64,000 bases of DNA, from contig NZ_JBOUVX010000001.1 of NCBI RefSeq assembly GCF_050789285.1, positions 1 through 64,000 on the forward strand. The letters are read 5' to 3'. The notes beneath the pieces were generated by a model. It saw nothing but the letters and a program-made list of their open reading frames with translations. It was not told where the DNA came from and ran no database searches. Source of the stretch: CAVPWP01 sp050789285 (GTDB lineage Bacteria; Pseudomonadota; Alphaproteobacteria; Rhodobacterales; Rhodobacteraceae). The position numbers and the translations under genes are program-made. Shown here one piece after another: positions 1 through 8,664 of the stretch (the stretch's first letter is position 1; every line of letters begins with the position of its first letter).

Positions 1-26
1 CCCCCCCCCCCCCCCCCCCCCCCCCC
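1..26. other. 26-nt poly-C run at window start
   Basis: The first 26 bases are all C, followed by a G and further C-rich sequence, ending about 20 bases before the first gene. No other homopolymer of this length was noticed in the window. It is most simply read as a contig-edge or sequencing artefact; a real C tract ahead of an operon is possible but less likely. Confidence 0.6.
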
Positions 27-47
27 GCCCCCTTCGGCGGCGAGGTC

Positions 48-968
48 ATGCTGAGATTTCTGACACGACGGCTGGGCGACGGGTTGCTGACGCTGGCGGC
101 GCTTGTCACGCTGACCTTCTTCGTCATGCGGCTGACGCCGGGTGGGCCGTTCTCGTCGAACCGCAAGATCTCGCCCGACATCCTTGCCAACATCGAGGCG
201 ACCTATCACCTCGACGAACCGCTTCTCCAGCAGTTCCTGCGCTATGTCTGGGGGGTGGTGCGGTTCGATTTCGGCCCGTCGATCCGGTTTCGCGACTACT
301 CGGTGGCCGACATCCTGATCACCGGCTTGCCCTATTCCCTGACCATCGGCTTCTGGGCTGTAGCGGTGGCGACCGTGACCGGCGTGACGCTGGGAATCCT
401 GGGCGCGCTCAAGCGGAATTCCGTCATCGACTATTCGGCCGGGGTCATCGCGGTCATCGGGATCGCCGTGCCGATCTTCGTGCTCGCCCCGCTCATGCAG
501 GTCTATTTCGCACTGACCCTGCGGTGGTTCCCGGTGGGCGGGTGGAGCGAGGGCTGGCGCAGCCTCGTGCTGCCGGTCGTGGCGCTTGCGCTGCCCAACA
601 TCGCCTATATCTCGCGCCTGACACGCACCGCGATGATCGAGACCCTGCGCGAGAATTACGTGCGCACCGCCCGCGCCAAGGGGATCGGCAACCGGCGCGT
701 GATCTGGCGCCATGCCCTGACCGGGGCAATCCTGCCGGTGGTGGCCTATCTCGGCCCGGCGACGGCGGCGATCATCACCGGCTCGATCGTGATCGAGACG
801 ATCTTCGCCTTGCCCGGCATCGGCCGGCATTTCGTGGACGCAGCGCTGAACCGCGACTACCCGCTGGTGATGGGCATCACCATCCTCTACGGCGGGTTCC
901 TGATCGTGTTCAACATCCTGGCCGATATCCTGCGCGGCTGGCTCGATCCGCGGGTGCGGCATGAGTGA
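48..968 (+). CDS. ABC transporter permease, DppB/OppB type
   Basis: Inner-membrane subunit of an oligopeptide/opine-type ABC importer, 306 residues, the usual family length. A membrane segment lies at about residues 9-27, followed by the N-terminal domain typical of DppB, then further membrane segments and the cytoplasmic EAA loop at about residues 203-227 (ENYVRTARAKGIG), which contacts the ATPase. The start is preceded by GCGAGG. It overlaps the next permease gene by 8 bases. It is first in a run permease-permease-ATPase-ATPase; no substrate-binding protein is seen, presumably because it lies left of the window edge. Family assignment is firm; the substrate (peptide, opine or N-methylated compound) cannot be read from this gene. 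Confidence 0.93.
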   Translation: MLRFLTRRLGDGLLTLAALVTLTFFVMRLTPGGPFSSNRKISPDILANIEATYHLDEPLLQQFLRYVWGVVRFDFGPSIRFRDYSVADILITGLPYSLTIGFWAVAVATVTGVTLGILGALKRNSVIDYSAGVIAVIGIAVPIFVLAPLMQVYFALTLRWFPVGGWSEGWRSLVLPVVALALPNIAYISRLTRTAMIETLRENYVRTARAKGIGNRRVIWRHALTGAILPVVAYLGPATAAIITGSIVIETIFALPGIGRHFVDAALNRDYPLVMGITILYGGFLIVFNILADILRGWLDPRVRHE

Positions 969-1833
969 CGCGACGCTTGCCGCCGCGCCGCAAAGCGAGC
1001 TGTCGCTGAAGCTGCGCCGCTTCCGGCAGAACCGTCTGGCGATGGCCAGCGTCGTCGTGCTGACGTTCATCGTTCTGGCCTGCTTCGTCGGTCCATTCTT
1101 CTTTCCCTTTACCGGCGAGGACGCGAACTTCGACGCGATCAACCAGGGCGTCGACTTCACGTCGATCCATCTATTCGGAACCGACGACTTCGGGCGCGAT
1201 CTTCTGGTGCGCACGCTCGAGGGCGGCCGGGTGTCTTTGACCATCGGCTTTCTGGGGGCGCTGGTGGCCGGGATCATCGGCGTCCTTTACGGCGCCATCG
1301 CGGGTTTCGTCGGCGGCAGGCTCGACCGGGTCATGATGCGTCTGGTCGAGGTGCTGTACGGCTTTCCCTACGTGATCCTGGTGATCCTGCTGTCGATGCT
1401 GTTCGGGGGCGGCAACATCGCGCTGTTCGCGGCCATCGTTTTCACGCTGTGGCTGACGCCGGCCGTGATCGTGCGCGCGCAGGCCCAGTCGCTGGCGCGG
1501 CGCGAATTCGTCGAGGCCGCACGGGCAAGCGGCATGACGAACCGCCAGATCATCGTCACCCACATCGTGCCCAACACCGTGTCGACCGTCATCGTCTACG
1601 GCAGCCTTCTGGTGCCCGAGGTGATCCTGTCGGAAAGCTTCCTGTCCTTCCTCGGTATCGGCATCAAGGAGCCGCAGGCAAGCTGGGGCAACCTCATCCA
1701 GGCCGGCACGGCGACGATGAGCACCGATATCCGGCTGCTGCTGCTTCCCGCAGGTATGCTGGCCACGGTGCTGTTCTGCCTGAACTTCATCGCCGATGGC
1801 CTTCGCGACGCCTTCGATCCCAATGACCGATAG
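961..1833 (+). CDS. ABC transporter permease, DppC/OppC type
   Basis: Second membrane subunit of the same importer, 290 residues. It has the cytoplasmic N-terminus and first membrane segment (about residues 28-50) typical of DppC, then the core permease domain with the EAA loop at about residues 181-203 (REFVEAARASGMTNRQI). The ATG lies inside the last codons of the preceding permease, and the 3' end overlaps the following ATPase gene by 11 bases, so translation is probably coupled. Function follows from family membership; substrate unknown. Confidence 0.93.
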   Translation: MSDATLAAAPQSELSLKLRRFRQNRLAMASVVVLTFIVLACFVGPFFFPFTGEDANFDAINQGVDFTSIHLFGTDDFGRDLLVRTLEGGRVSLTIGFLGALVAGIIGVLYGAIAGFVGGRLDRVMMRLVEVLYGFPYVILVILLSMLFGGGNIALFAAIVFTLWLTPAVIVRAQAQSLARREFVEAARASGMTNRQIIVTHIVPNTVSTVIVYGSLLVPEVILSESFLSFLGIGIKEPQASWGNLIQAGTATMSTDIRLLLLPAGMLATVLFCLNFIADGLRDAFDPNDR

Positions 1834-2797
1834 CCTGCTCTCTGTCCGTGACCTCAGCGTCACCTTCCGCCTGCCCGAGGGCGCCGTCACCGCCGTCGAC
1901 CGCGTCAGCTTCGACGTGGCCCCGGGCGAGGTGCTGGGCATCGTCGGCGAAAGCGGATCGGGGAAAAGCCAGATCCTGTTCAGCCTGATGGGCCTGCTTG
2001 CCGGAAACGGCACCGTGACCGGGCAGGCGCGGTTCGAAGGGCAGGATCTTCTGGCGATGGACCCGCGCGCGCTGGACCGCGTCCGGGGTGTGTCGATGTC
2101 GATGATCTTTCAGGACCCGATGACGTCGCTCAACCCTTACCAGCGGGTGGGCGACCAGCTGGCCGAGGGGCTTGTGGTTCACGAAGGACTGTCGCGGCGC
2201 GACGCCCTGCGCGAGGCGGTGCGGATGCTCGACCGCGTGCGCATTCCCGACGCGGCCAGCCGCGCGCGGCGCTATCCACACGAGTTCTCGGGCGGCATGC
2301 GGCAACGCGTGATGATCGCGATGGCGCTGCTGGTGAAGCCCAAGCTTCTGCTGGCGGATGAACCCACCACGGCGCTCGACGTCACGATCCAGGCGCAGAT
2401 CCTCGACATTCTTGCCGAACTGGCCCGCGACATGGGCACCACGATCGTCTTCGTCACGCACGATCTGGGCGTCGTCGCCCGCCTCTGCGACCGGGTCATC
2501 GTGCTTTACGGCGGGCGCATCATGGAGGAAGGCCCGGCCGAGCCGCTATTCCAGACGCCGGCGCATCCCTATGCCGCCGGCCTGCTGCACACCACGCCCC
2601 GGATCGCCGCGCCGCTTGCGCAGCGGCTCGACACGATCCCGGGCACGCCGCGCTCGGGCGGCGCGATGCTGCCCGGCTGCCCCTTCGCCCCGCGCTGCGA
2701 GCGGCGGATCGGCGCGTGCGACACGACCGAACCTCCGCTTGTCCCCTTCGCCCCGGGGCGCCGGGCGGCCTGTCACCTGGTGGAGGGGCTGTCATGA
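1823..2797 (+). CDS. ABC transporter ATP-binding protein, DppD/OppD type
   Basis: Cytoplasmic ATPase of the importer, 324 residues. Walker A is GESGSGKSQ, the signature is SGGMRQRV, and Walker B is LLLADEPTTALD. The C-terminus carries the oligopeptide-transporter extension with the cysteine-rich PGCPFAPRC motif, which in this family can bind an iron-sulfur cluster. I chose the ATG at 1823 (MTDSLLSV), which overlaps the end of the DppC gene, rather than an upstream ATG at 1796 that would overlap by 38 bases. It ends in an ATGA overlap with the next ATPase. Confidence 0.92.
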   Translation: MTDSLLSVRDLSVTFRLPEGAVTAVDRVSFDVAPGEVLGIVGESGSGKSQILFSLMGLLAGNGTVTGQARFEGQDLLAMDPRALDRVRGVSMSMIFQDPMTSLNPYQRVGDQLAEGLVVHEGLSRRDALREAVRMLDRVRIPDAASRARRYPHEFSGGMRQRVMIAMALLVKPKLLLADEPTTALDVTIQAQILDILAELARDMGTTIVFVTHDLGVVARLCDRVIVLYGGRIMEEGPAEPLFQTPAHPYAAGLLHTTPRIAAPLAQRLDTIPGTPRSGGAMLPGCPFAPRCERRIGACDTTEPPLVPFAPGRRAACHLVEGLS

Positions 2798-3774
2798 CCC
2801 CGCTTCTTCAGGTGCGCCACCTGAACGCCGGCTACCCGGTCGCCGGTGGGTTCTTTTCCCGCGCGGGGACGCTGCCCGTGGTGCGGGACGTGTCCTTCAC
2901 GCTTCAGGCCGGCCGCACCCTGGGCGTCGTGGGCGAATCCGGTTGCGGCAAGTCCACGCTGGGTCGCGCGATCCTGCACCTGATCCCGCCCATTTCAGGC
3001 GAGGTTCTCTGGCAGGGACAGGACCTTGGCGCCCTGTCGCCCGAGGCACTGCGTCGCCGCCGGTCGGAGTTCCAGATCATCTTCCAGGACGCCTTTGCCG
3101 CCCTCGACCCGCGCATGACGCTGGGCCGCATCGTCAGCCAGCCGCTTGTCACCTTCGAGCCAGGGCTTACGCGCGGCGACCTGCACGAGCGCGCCGTCGA
3201 GGCGCTGCGCCTTGTCGGGCTGTCGCCCGACTTCGCCGCGCGCTATCCGCACGAGTTGTCCGGCGGGCAGGCGCAGCGTGTGGGCATCGCGCGGGCGATC
3301 GTCGGGCGGCCCAGCCTCGTGGTCTGCGACGAGCCGGTGTCGGCGCTCGACGTCTCGATCCAGGCGCAGGTCGTCAACCTTCTGATGGACCTGCAGGACA
3401 GGCTGGGGCTTGCGCTGATCTTCATCTCGCACAACCTGTCGGTGGTGCGGCACATCAGCCACGACGTGATGGTCATGTGCCTTGGCCGTACGGTCGAGGT
3501 CGCCCCGCGCGACGACTTCTATGCCGGGCCCCGGCATCCCTATTCGCGCGCGCTGATGGACGCGGTGCCCGAACCCGATCCCCTGCGCGAACGGGGGCGT
3601 CTTGGCCTGTCGTTGCCGGGCGAACTGCCCTCGGCGCTGGTGCCGCCGCCCGGCTGCGTCTTCGCCAGCCGGTGCCCCCGCGCCGAGGCGCGCTGCCGGG
3701 GCGAGCGGCCCGAATTGCGTGAGGTGGCCGCCGGGCACCTTGCTGCCTGCCATTTCGAGGAGTCCGACCGATGA
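2794..3774 (+). CDS. ABC transporter ATP-binding protein, DppF/OppF type
   Basis: Second ATPase of the importer, 326 residues. Walker A is GESGCGKST, the signature LSGGQAQRV, Walker B LVVCDEPVSALD, followed by the family-specific C-terminal domain with PPGCVFASRC. The ATG at 2794 (MTPLLQV) forms an ATGA overlap with the preceding stop; a longer frame upstream lacks family similarity. It ends in another ATGA overlap with the S9 peptidase gene, so importer and peptidase are probably translated as a unit. Confidence 0.92.
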   Translation: MTPLLQVRHLNAGYPVAGGFFSRAGTLPVVRDVSFTLQAGRTLGVVGESGCGKSTLGRAILHLIPPISGEVLWQGQDLGALSPEALRRRRSEFQIIFQDAFAALDPRMTLGRIVSQPLVTFEPGLTRGDLHERAVEALRLVGLSPDFAARYPHELSGGQAQRVGIARAIVGRPSLVVCDEPVSALDVSIQAQVVNLLMDLQDRLGLALIFISHNLSVVRHISHDVMVMCLGRTVEVAPRDDFYAGPRHPYSRALMDAVPEPDPLRERGRLGLSLPGELPSALVPPPGCVFASRCPRAEARCRGERPELREVAAGHLAACHFEESDR

Positions 3775-5585
3775 GCGTGACCGAGCTTGCCCGCGCCTGG
3801 GCGGCGGTGCCCCAGATCGAGACGCTGCGCGCCTCGGGCGACGGGCGTTGGGCCTTCTGGTCATGGTCAGGTTTGGGTGAGGTGGCCGAAATCTGGGCCG
3901 CGCCCACAGATGCCTCGGCCCCGCCGCAGCCGCTGACCACGCGCAGCCGCGACCACCTGACGATCCGCGATGTCGATCAAGAAGGGCGGCGCCTGATCCT
4001 GGCCCATTCGCCCGACAGCTGCGAACACGACCAACTGCTTCTGCTCGACCGCGACAGGGGCAACGCGCTGACCCCGCTGACGGCCCTGCAGCGCGATCAC
4101 TACGTCTACGGCGGGCGCTTCTCGCCCGATGGGGCGGCGATCAGCTATATCAGCGACTTCGACGACGAAAGCGGCACGGTCATCGCGGGTGCGATCCTCT
4201 ATCGCCACGACCTTGCGACCGGCGCGCGGACGATCCTGTTCCGCACGCCCGATCCTTTCGGCGCGGGCACGGAATGGAGCCCCGATGGCCGCCACCTGCT
4301 GTGGCACCGCCACAGGCTTGCGCCGGGGGCCACCCAGATCTGGGTGATCGGCGCCGACGGCAGCGCCCCGCGTGAGCTTGTGTGCCTGGGCGAAAAGGCG
4401 GTGGCCGTGGGCTGGTGGCTGGACTCCGACCGTGTCGCACTGGTGGCCGACGGGCCTGATGGCGACCGCGTCGGCATCGCGGCGCTTGGCGGCGGCGGCA
4501 TCGACTGGCTGGCGGGCGAGCCCGACCTGAACCCGCAGTCGCTGGTCATCGGTGCCGCAGGCCGCTTCGCCTGCCTCGCCTACGACGACAGCGTCCTGGG
4601 CGCGGTGGTCTTCGACGGGCGCGCCCACAGCCCGCTTCCCAACCTCTCGGGCCGGGGGGCGCTGCTGCCGCTTGACGGTCTGCCGGACGGTGGCTGGCTG
4701 GCCGAAGCCTATGACGCCAGCGCCCCGCACGAGGTCGTCCGTGTCGCGCCGGACGGCACCTGCACGCGGCTGGCCTCGGTCCCGAAGGGCGACCGCCGCT
4801 TCGTCGTCCCGCAATCCGTCCACTGGACCGCCCCTGACGGCGAGAGGGTGCAGGGCTGGCTCTATCGCCCCGAAGGCCCGGCGCGGGGCCATGTGACCTA
4901 TGTCCACGGCGGCCCGACCTGGCATTCCGAGGACTGGGTGAACCCCAAGATCCAGTTCTGGGTCGGCCTTGGATACACGGTGCTCGACCCCAACTATCGG
5001 GGATCGACGGGGCGCGGGATGCGCTGGCGCGAGAAGGTCAAGGAAGACGGCTGGGGCGGGCGTGAACAGGCCGACATCCGCGCCGGGACCGAGGCGGTGA
5101 TCGCCCTCGGGCTGGCCCGGCCCGGGCGGATCGCGGTCGCGGGCAATTCCTATGGCGGGTTTTCCAGCTGGTTCGCGATCACGCGGCACGCCGACCTTGT
5201 CACAGCGGCGATCCCGATGTGCGGGATGTACAAGCTCGACATCGACTACGACGCGACCGAGATGCCGTGGGGCCGCGCCTACAGCGAAGAGATGATGGGC
5301 GGCAGCCCCGACGAAGTGCCCGAGCGCTATGCCAACGCAAGCCCCGGCAACTTCATCGCCGACATCCGGGGTCATGTCATGGTCGTTCACGGCCTGGCCG
5401 ACAGCAACGTCGGCCCCGAGAACACCCACGCCGCGATCCGCGACCTTACCGCCGCCGGCATCCCGCACGAGGCGATGCTGTTCGAGGACGAGGGCCACGG
5501 CGTGACCCGGCGCGGCAACCTCGAAGCCTATCTGGTCCGCACGGCCGTGTTCCTCGATCGCGCCTTCGACGGGGGGCAGGGGTGA
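3771..5585 (+). CDS. S9 family serine peptidase (prolyl oligopeptidase-like)
   Basis: Predicted cytoplasmic serine peptidase of the acylaminoacyl-peptidase/prolyl-oligopeptidase class, 604 residues, no signal peptide. The N-terminal two thirds look like a beta-propeller (WSPDGRHLLW-type repeats), and the C-terminal alpha/beta-hydrolase domain carries the nucleophile in AGNSYGGF (Ser460), with Asp544 in GLADSNVG and His576 in EDEGHGV completing a plausible triad. The family releases amino acids or acylated residues from short peptides. Its place directly after the ABC importer (4-base overlap) and before a dimethylformamidase-like gene (GTGA overlap) suggests it cleaves the imported compound, perhaps a blocked or N-modified peptide; that is inference. 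Confidence 0.88.
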   Translation: MSVTELARAWAAVPQIETLRASGDGRWAFWSWSGLGEVAEIWAAPTDASAPPQPLTTRSRDHLTIRDVDQEGRRLILAHSPDSCEHDQLLLLDRDRGNALTPLTALQRDHYVYGGRFSPDGAAISYISDFDDESGTVIAGAILYRHDLATGARTILFRTPDPFGAGTEWSPDGRHLLWHRHRLAPGATQIWVIGADGSAPRELVCLGEKAVAVGWWLDSDRVALVADGPDGDRVGIAALGGGGIDWLAGEPDLNPQSLVIGAAGRFACLAYDDSVLGAVVFDGRAHSPLPNLSGRGALLPLDGLPDGGWLAEAYDASAPHEVVRVAPDGTCTRLASVPKGDRRFVVPQSVHWTAPDGERVQGWLYRPEGPARGHVTYVHGGPTWHSEDWVNPKIQFWVGLGYTVLDPNYRGSTGRGMRWREKVKEDGWGGREQADIRAGTEAVIALGLARPGRIAVAGNSYGGFSSWFAITRHADLVTAAIPMCGMYKLDIDYDATEMPWGRAYSEEMMGGSPDEVPERYANASPGNFIADIRGHVMVVHGLADSNVGPENTHAAIRDLTAAGIPHEAMLFEDEGHGVTRRGNLEAYLVRTAVFLDRAFDGGQG

Positions 5586-7159
5586 GGGGGTTCTTCGTCC
5601 CCGGTCCCGCCGACGACGGCGACCCCGTTAACGGACATTACTACGAAGCCGCCTCGGACGACCCGGCGCGCCCGCAGGTCTGGGGCTATTCCGACCGGCT
5701 GAGCTATGCCCCGGGCGATGTCCTGCGCCTTCACGCCATGTCGAATGCCCCCGAGATCGCGCTGACGATTTTGCGCGACGGCCTGACGCCGCAGGAAATG
5801 CTGCACGCCACTATTCCAGGCGGCTTCGCGTCCACGCCGCCCGACTGCTCGGTCCGGGGCTGCGGCTGGCCCGAACGCGCGGCGATCGCCATTCCCGAAG
5901 ACTGGCCGTCGGGTCTGTATCGCCTGCGCCTCGAGGTGCCGGGCCACGCGTCCGAGCACATGATCGTCCTGCGCGCGGGCGCGGCCACGGCCCCGCTGGT
6001 CATGGTGCTGTGCACCGGCACCTGGTGCGCCTACAACGACTGGGGCGGGTCGAACCATTATCAGGGCCTCTCCGGGCCTTCGGGGCGCGACTACGCGGCC
6101 GAGGTCTCGGTCCACCGCCCGTGGGCCACGGGCTTCGTCGCCTGGCCCGAAGGTGCGCCGCGCATTCCCCATGCCTCGCCCCTGCGCACGCGCCCGCGCT
6201 ATCCGCACATGGACTTCGCGCGCGCCAACGGGGTTTCGAAGAAATACGCCTCGTCGGGGTGGGCCGCCTTCGAACGGCCTTTCGCGCTGTGGTGCGAGGC
6301 GGACGGCATCGCGGTCGACGTGATCACCCAGCACGACCTGCACCGGGACCCCGGCGCGCTTGATCGCTACCGACGGGCCGTGATCGTCGGCCACGACGAA
6401 TACTGGACCTGGGAGATGCGCGACCACCTTGACGCCTGGATCGACGCGGGCGGGGAACTGGCGCGCTTTGCCGGGAACTTCTTCTGGCAGACCCGGCTGT
6501 CCGACGACCTGTCGGTGCAGACCTGCCACAAGTCGCGGGCCGAGGCCGAAGACCCGGTGACCGACCCCCAACGGCTCACGTCTTACTGGGATCATCCACA
6601 GGTCGCGCGGCCCGCCGTCGCGACCATGGGCCTGACCGGGGCGGCCGGGGTCTATGCCGGGTGGAGCCGCTGCGCCGCCCATGGCGCGGGCGGCTTCACG
6701 ATCTACCGGCCGGACCACTGGTGCTTGCGCGACACGGGCCTTGGCTATGGCGACGTGCTGGGCGCCTCGTCGCGCATCTTCGGCTACGAGGTCGACGGGA
6801 TCGACTACACCATGACCCATGGCCTGCCGTTCCCTGCGCCGGACACGGGGTTGAAGGGCGACCTGACCATCGTCGCGCTGTCGCCCGCGACGACACTTGC
6901 GCATGCCACCGGGCGAGAGGACGCAGATGCCTTCATCGGCACCGCGGATGCCGAAGAGGTCGCCGCCAAGATCCATGGCGGCACCGACGCCGAGGCGCTG
7001 GGCCGGGCGTCGCGCGGCAACGGCTGCATGGCGGAATACCGACGGGGCAGGGGCGCGGTCTTCAATGCCGCGTCGTGCGAATGGGTCGCGGGCCTGATCG
7101 CGCGTGATCCGGTGGTCGAGGACGTGACCCGGCGTGTCCTGACCGGGCGCTGGTCGTAG
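5582..7159 (+). CDS. N,N-dimethylformamidase large-subunit-like protein
   Basis: Resembles the C-terminal part of the large (beta) subunit of N,N-dimethylformamidase, an iron amidohydrolase. The family stretches WCAYNDWGGSNHYQG and VIVGHDEYWTWEMRDHLDAW are clear. It is 525 residues, shorter than the roughly 760-residue characterised large subunit, and no gene for the small alpha subunit is adjacent. The start is taken as GTG at 5582, which overlaps the previous stop (GTGA). Characterised enzymes bind iron through two tyrosines and a glutamate; I cannot assign these residues with certainty. Whether it hydrolyses formamides or another N-substituted amide is unknown. It is the last gene of the importer operon and converges on the next gene 9 bases away. 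Confidence 0.75.
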   Translation: MRGFFVPGPADDGDPVNGHYYEAASDDPARPQVWGYSDRLSYAPGDVLRLHAMSNAPEIALTILRDGLTPQEMLHATIPGGFASTPPDCSVRGCGWPERAAIAIPEDWPSGLYRLRLEVPGHASEHMIVLRAGAATAPLVMVLCTGTWCAYNDWGGSNHYQGLSGPSGRDYAAEVSVHRPWATGFVAWPEGAPRIPHASPLRTRPRYPHMDFARANGVSKKYASSGWAAFERPFALWCEADGIAVDVITQHDLHRDPGALDRYRRAVIVGHDEYWTWEMRDHLDAWIDAGGELARFAGNFFWQTRLSDDLSVQTCHKSRAEAEDPVTDPQRLTSYWDHPQVARPAVATMGLTGAAGVYAGWSRCAAHGAGGFTIYRPDHWCLRDTGLGYGDVLGASSRIFGYEVDGIDYTMTHGLPFPAPDTGLKGDLTIVALSPATTLAHATGREDADAFIGTADAEEVAAKIHGGTDAEALGRASRGNGCMAEYRRGRGAVFNAASCEWVAGLIARDPVVEDVTRRVLTGRWS

Positions 7160-7168
7160 GCCGCGCCG

Positions 7169-8185
7169 TCAGACGAAGGCGCGCAACACCGCCTCGAGGT
7201 TGTCGCCAAGCTCGGGGCAGAGGTATCCCCCTTCCTGCACGATCACCGTGGGCAGGCCGAGGCCCGCGATGGCCGCGCCGATCCGGGTGAATCCCGGGGT
7301 GGTGACTGCCAGGCCCGCGAAGGGGTCGCCCTCGAACGCGTCGAGGCCCAGTGCCAGAACCAGCGCCGTGGGCGCGAAGGCCGCCACCCGCGAAAGCGCC
7401 GTGTCGAGTGCTGCGAGGAACCCCGCATCCCCCGTCCCGCGCGGCAGGGGCAGGTTGAGGTTGGCGCCTTCGCCCGGACCTTCGCCGATCTCGTCGGCAT
7501 AGCCCCAGAAGAACGGGTAGTAGCGCACTGGATCGGCATGGATCGATACCGTCAGGACGTCGCCACGCGCGTAGAAGATGCCCTGCGTCCCGTTGCCGTG
7601 GTGCAGGTCGACGTCGAGGATCGCCACCCGCGCGCCCTGGCCGGTCAGATAGTCGGCCGCGATGGCGCTGTTGTTGAGATAGCAGAACCCGCCCGCGCTT
7701 TCTGCGAAGGCATGGTGTCCCGGCGGCCGGCACAGCGCATAGGCCGCGCGCGCCCCCGCCTGAACTAGTCCTGCGGCTGTCAGCGCCGTCTGCGCGCTGG
7801 CATAGGCCGCATCCCATGTCGCCGGTCCGATCGGGCAGGAGGTGTCGGTCATGTGAAAGCCAGCCTGACCGACGGCCGAGGCCGGATAGCCCGCGTTGCG
7901 GCTGTCGGGGTGGATGTTCGGGATCACCTCGGCGCTGGCCCCTTCGATCCGCTGCCAGCGGGGGAAGATGCCGCGCAGGAAGGTCAGGTAACGCTCGGGG
8001 TGGACGGCGCGGATCGGCGCCTCGCCCAGATCGTCGGGCGCGATCACCTCAAGCCCCATGCGGCGCGTCGCGGCCAGAAGCGCTTCGGCCCGCGCGGGTT
8101 TCTCGGGGCAGGGCTGGGGCGCGCCGGACGACAGGAAGAACTGCGGGTCGTGCGCGGCCTGGCGGGGGTCGAAGACGGCCTTCAT
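7169..8185 (-). CDS. acetylpolyamine amidohydrolase / histone-deacetylase family
   Basis: Zinc hydrolase that removes acetyl groups from amines, 338 residues. The catalytic histidine pair is in RPPGHHAF, and zinc ligands lie in DVDLHHGNGTQ and LGLDAFEGDP; the order and length fit bacterial acetylpolyamine amidohydrolases rather than large eukaryotic HDACs. The ATG at 8185 (MKAVFDP) overlaps the stop of the upstream GNAT gene (ATGA). A longer open frame upstream lies opposite and inside the GNAT gene and is not coding. Last gene of the minus-strand operon with GNAT, BKACE and aminotransferase, which suggests deacetylation of an amine intermediate, probably a diamine or amino acid derivative. 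Confidence 0.88.
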   Translation of the reverse strand: MKAVFDPRQAAHDPQFFLSSGAPQPCPEKPARAEALLAATRRMGLEVIAPDDLGEAPIRAVHPERYLTFLRGIFPRWQRIEGASAEVIPNIHPDSRNAGYPASAVGQAGFHMTDTSCPIGPATWDAAYASAQTALTAAGLVQAGARAAYALCRPPGHHAFAESAGGFCYLNNSAIAADYLTGQGARVAILDVDLHHGNGTQGIFYARGDVLTVSIHADPVRYYPFFWGYADEIGEGPGEGANLNLPLPRGTGDAGFLAALDTALSRVAAFAPTALVLALGLDAFEGDPFAGLAVTTPGFTRIGAAIAGLGLPTVIVQEGGYLCPELGDNLEAVLRAFV

Positions 8186-8664
8186 CGGTCGGGTCCTTCC
8201 ATCAGCCGGGCAAGCGCGGGCCCGTCCAGGATCAGCAGGTCCCCCCGCTCGCGCAGACCGAAACCCTGCCGTTCGTACCAGGCGCTGGCCGTGTCGTTGC
8301 GGTGGTCGACCATCAGCGTGAGGTAGGACGGCGCCCAGTCGGATGCGCTGTCCCACGCAGCCGTCAGAAGCGCCTGCGCAATGCCGCGCCCGCGCGCACC
8401 GGGCCGCACATAGAGGTCCTGCACGTAAAGGCCCACTGCGCCGCGCCAGCTTGAATACTCGGGAAAGACAAGGGCCAAACCCAGCACCTCGCCCTCGGCC
8501 TCGGCCAGGATCACGCGGAAGCGCGGGTCGGGACCGAAGCCGTGGTCGCGCAGCAATGCCCCGGTCACGGCGATGGCGCGGCCGGCCTCGGCCGCCATCT
8601 CGTGCAGAAGCTCTGCCACGGTCGGCGTGTCGTCGGTGGCGGCAAGGCGGTAGACGACCGTCAA
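8182..8664 (-). CDS. GNAT family N-acetyltransferase
   Basis: 160-residue acetyltransferase using acetyl-CoA. The cofactor-binding motif is RPGARGRGIAQALL near residue 100, preceded by the beta strands LGLALVFPEY and GLYVQDLYV. The start is probably TTG at 8664, because it forms a TTGA overlap with the upstream BKACE stop and no good ATG precedes the conserved N-terminus. The acetyl acceptor is unknown; lying between an amine deacetylase and a class III aminotransferase, a small amine or amino acid is more likely than a protein. Confidence 0.85.
   Translation of the reverse strand: MTVVYRLAATDDTPTVAELLHEMAAEAGRAIAVTGALLRDHGFGPDPRFRVILAEAEGEVLGLALVFPEYSSWRGAVGLYVQDLYVRPGARGRGIAQALLTAAWDSASDWAPSYLTLMVDHRNDTASAWYERQGFGLRERGDLLILDGPALARLMEGPDR

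Noticed and set aside
5219..7159. Longer open frame (646 codons) for the dimethylformamidase-like protein
   Set aside because: The extension runs inside the S9 peptidase gene and has shadow composition; GTG at 5582 gives a coupled start.
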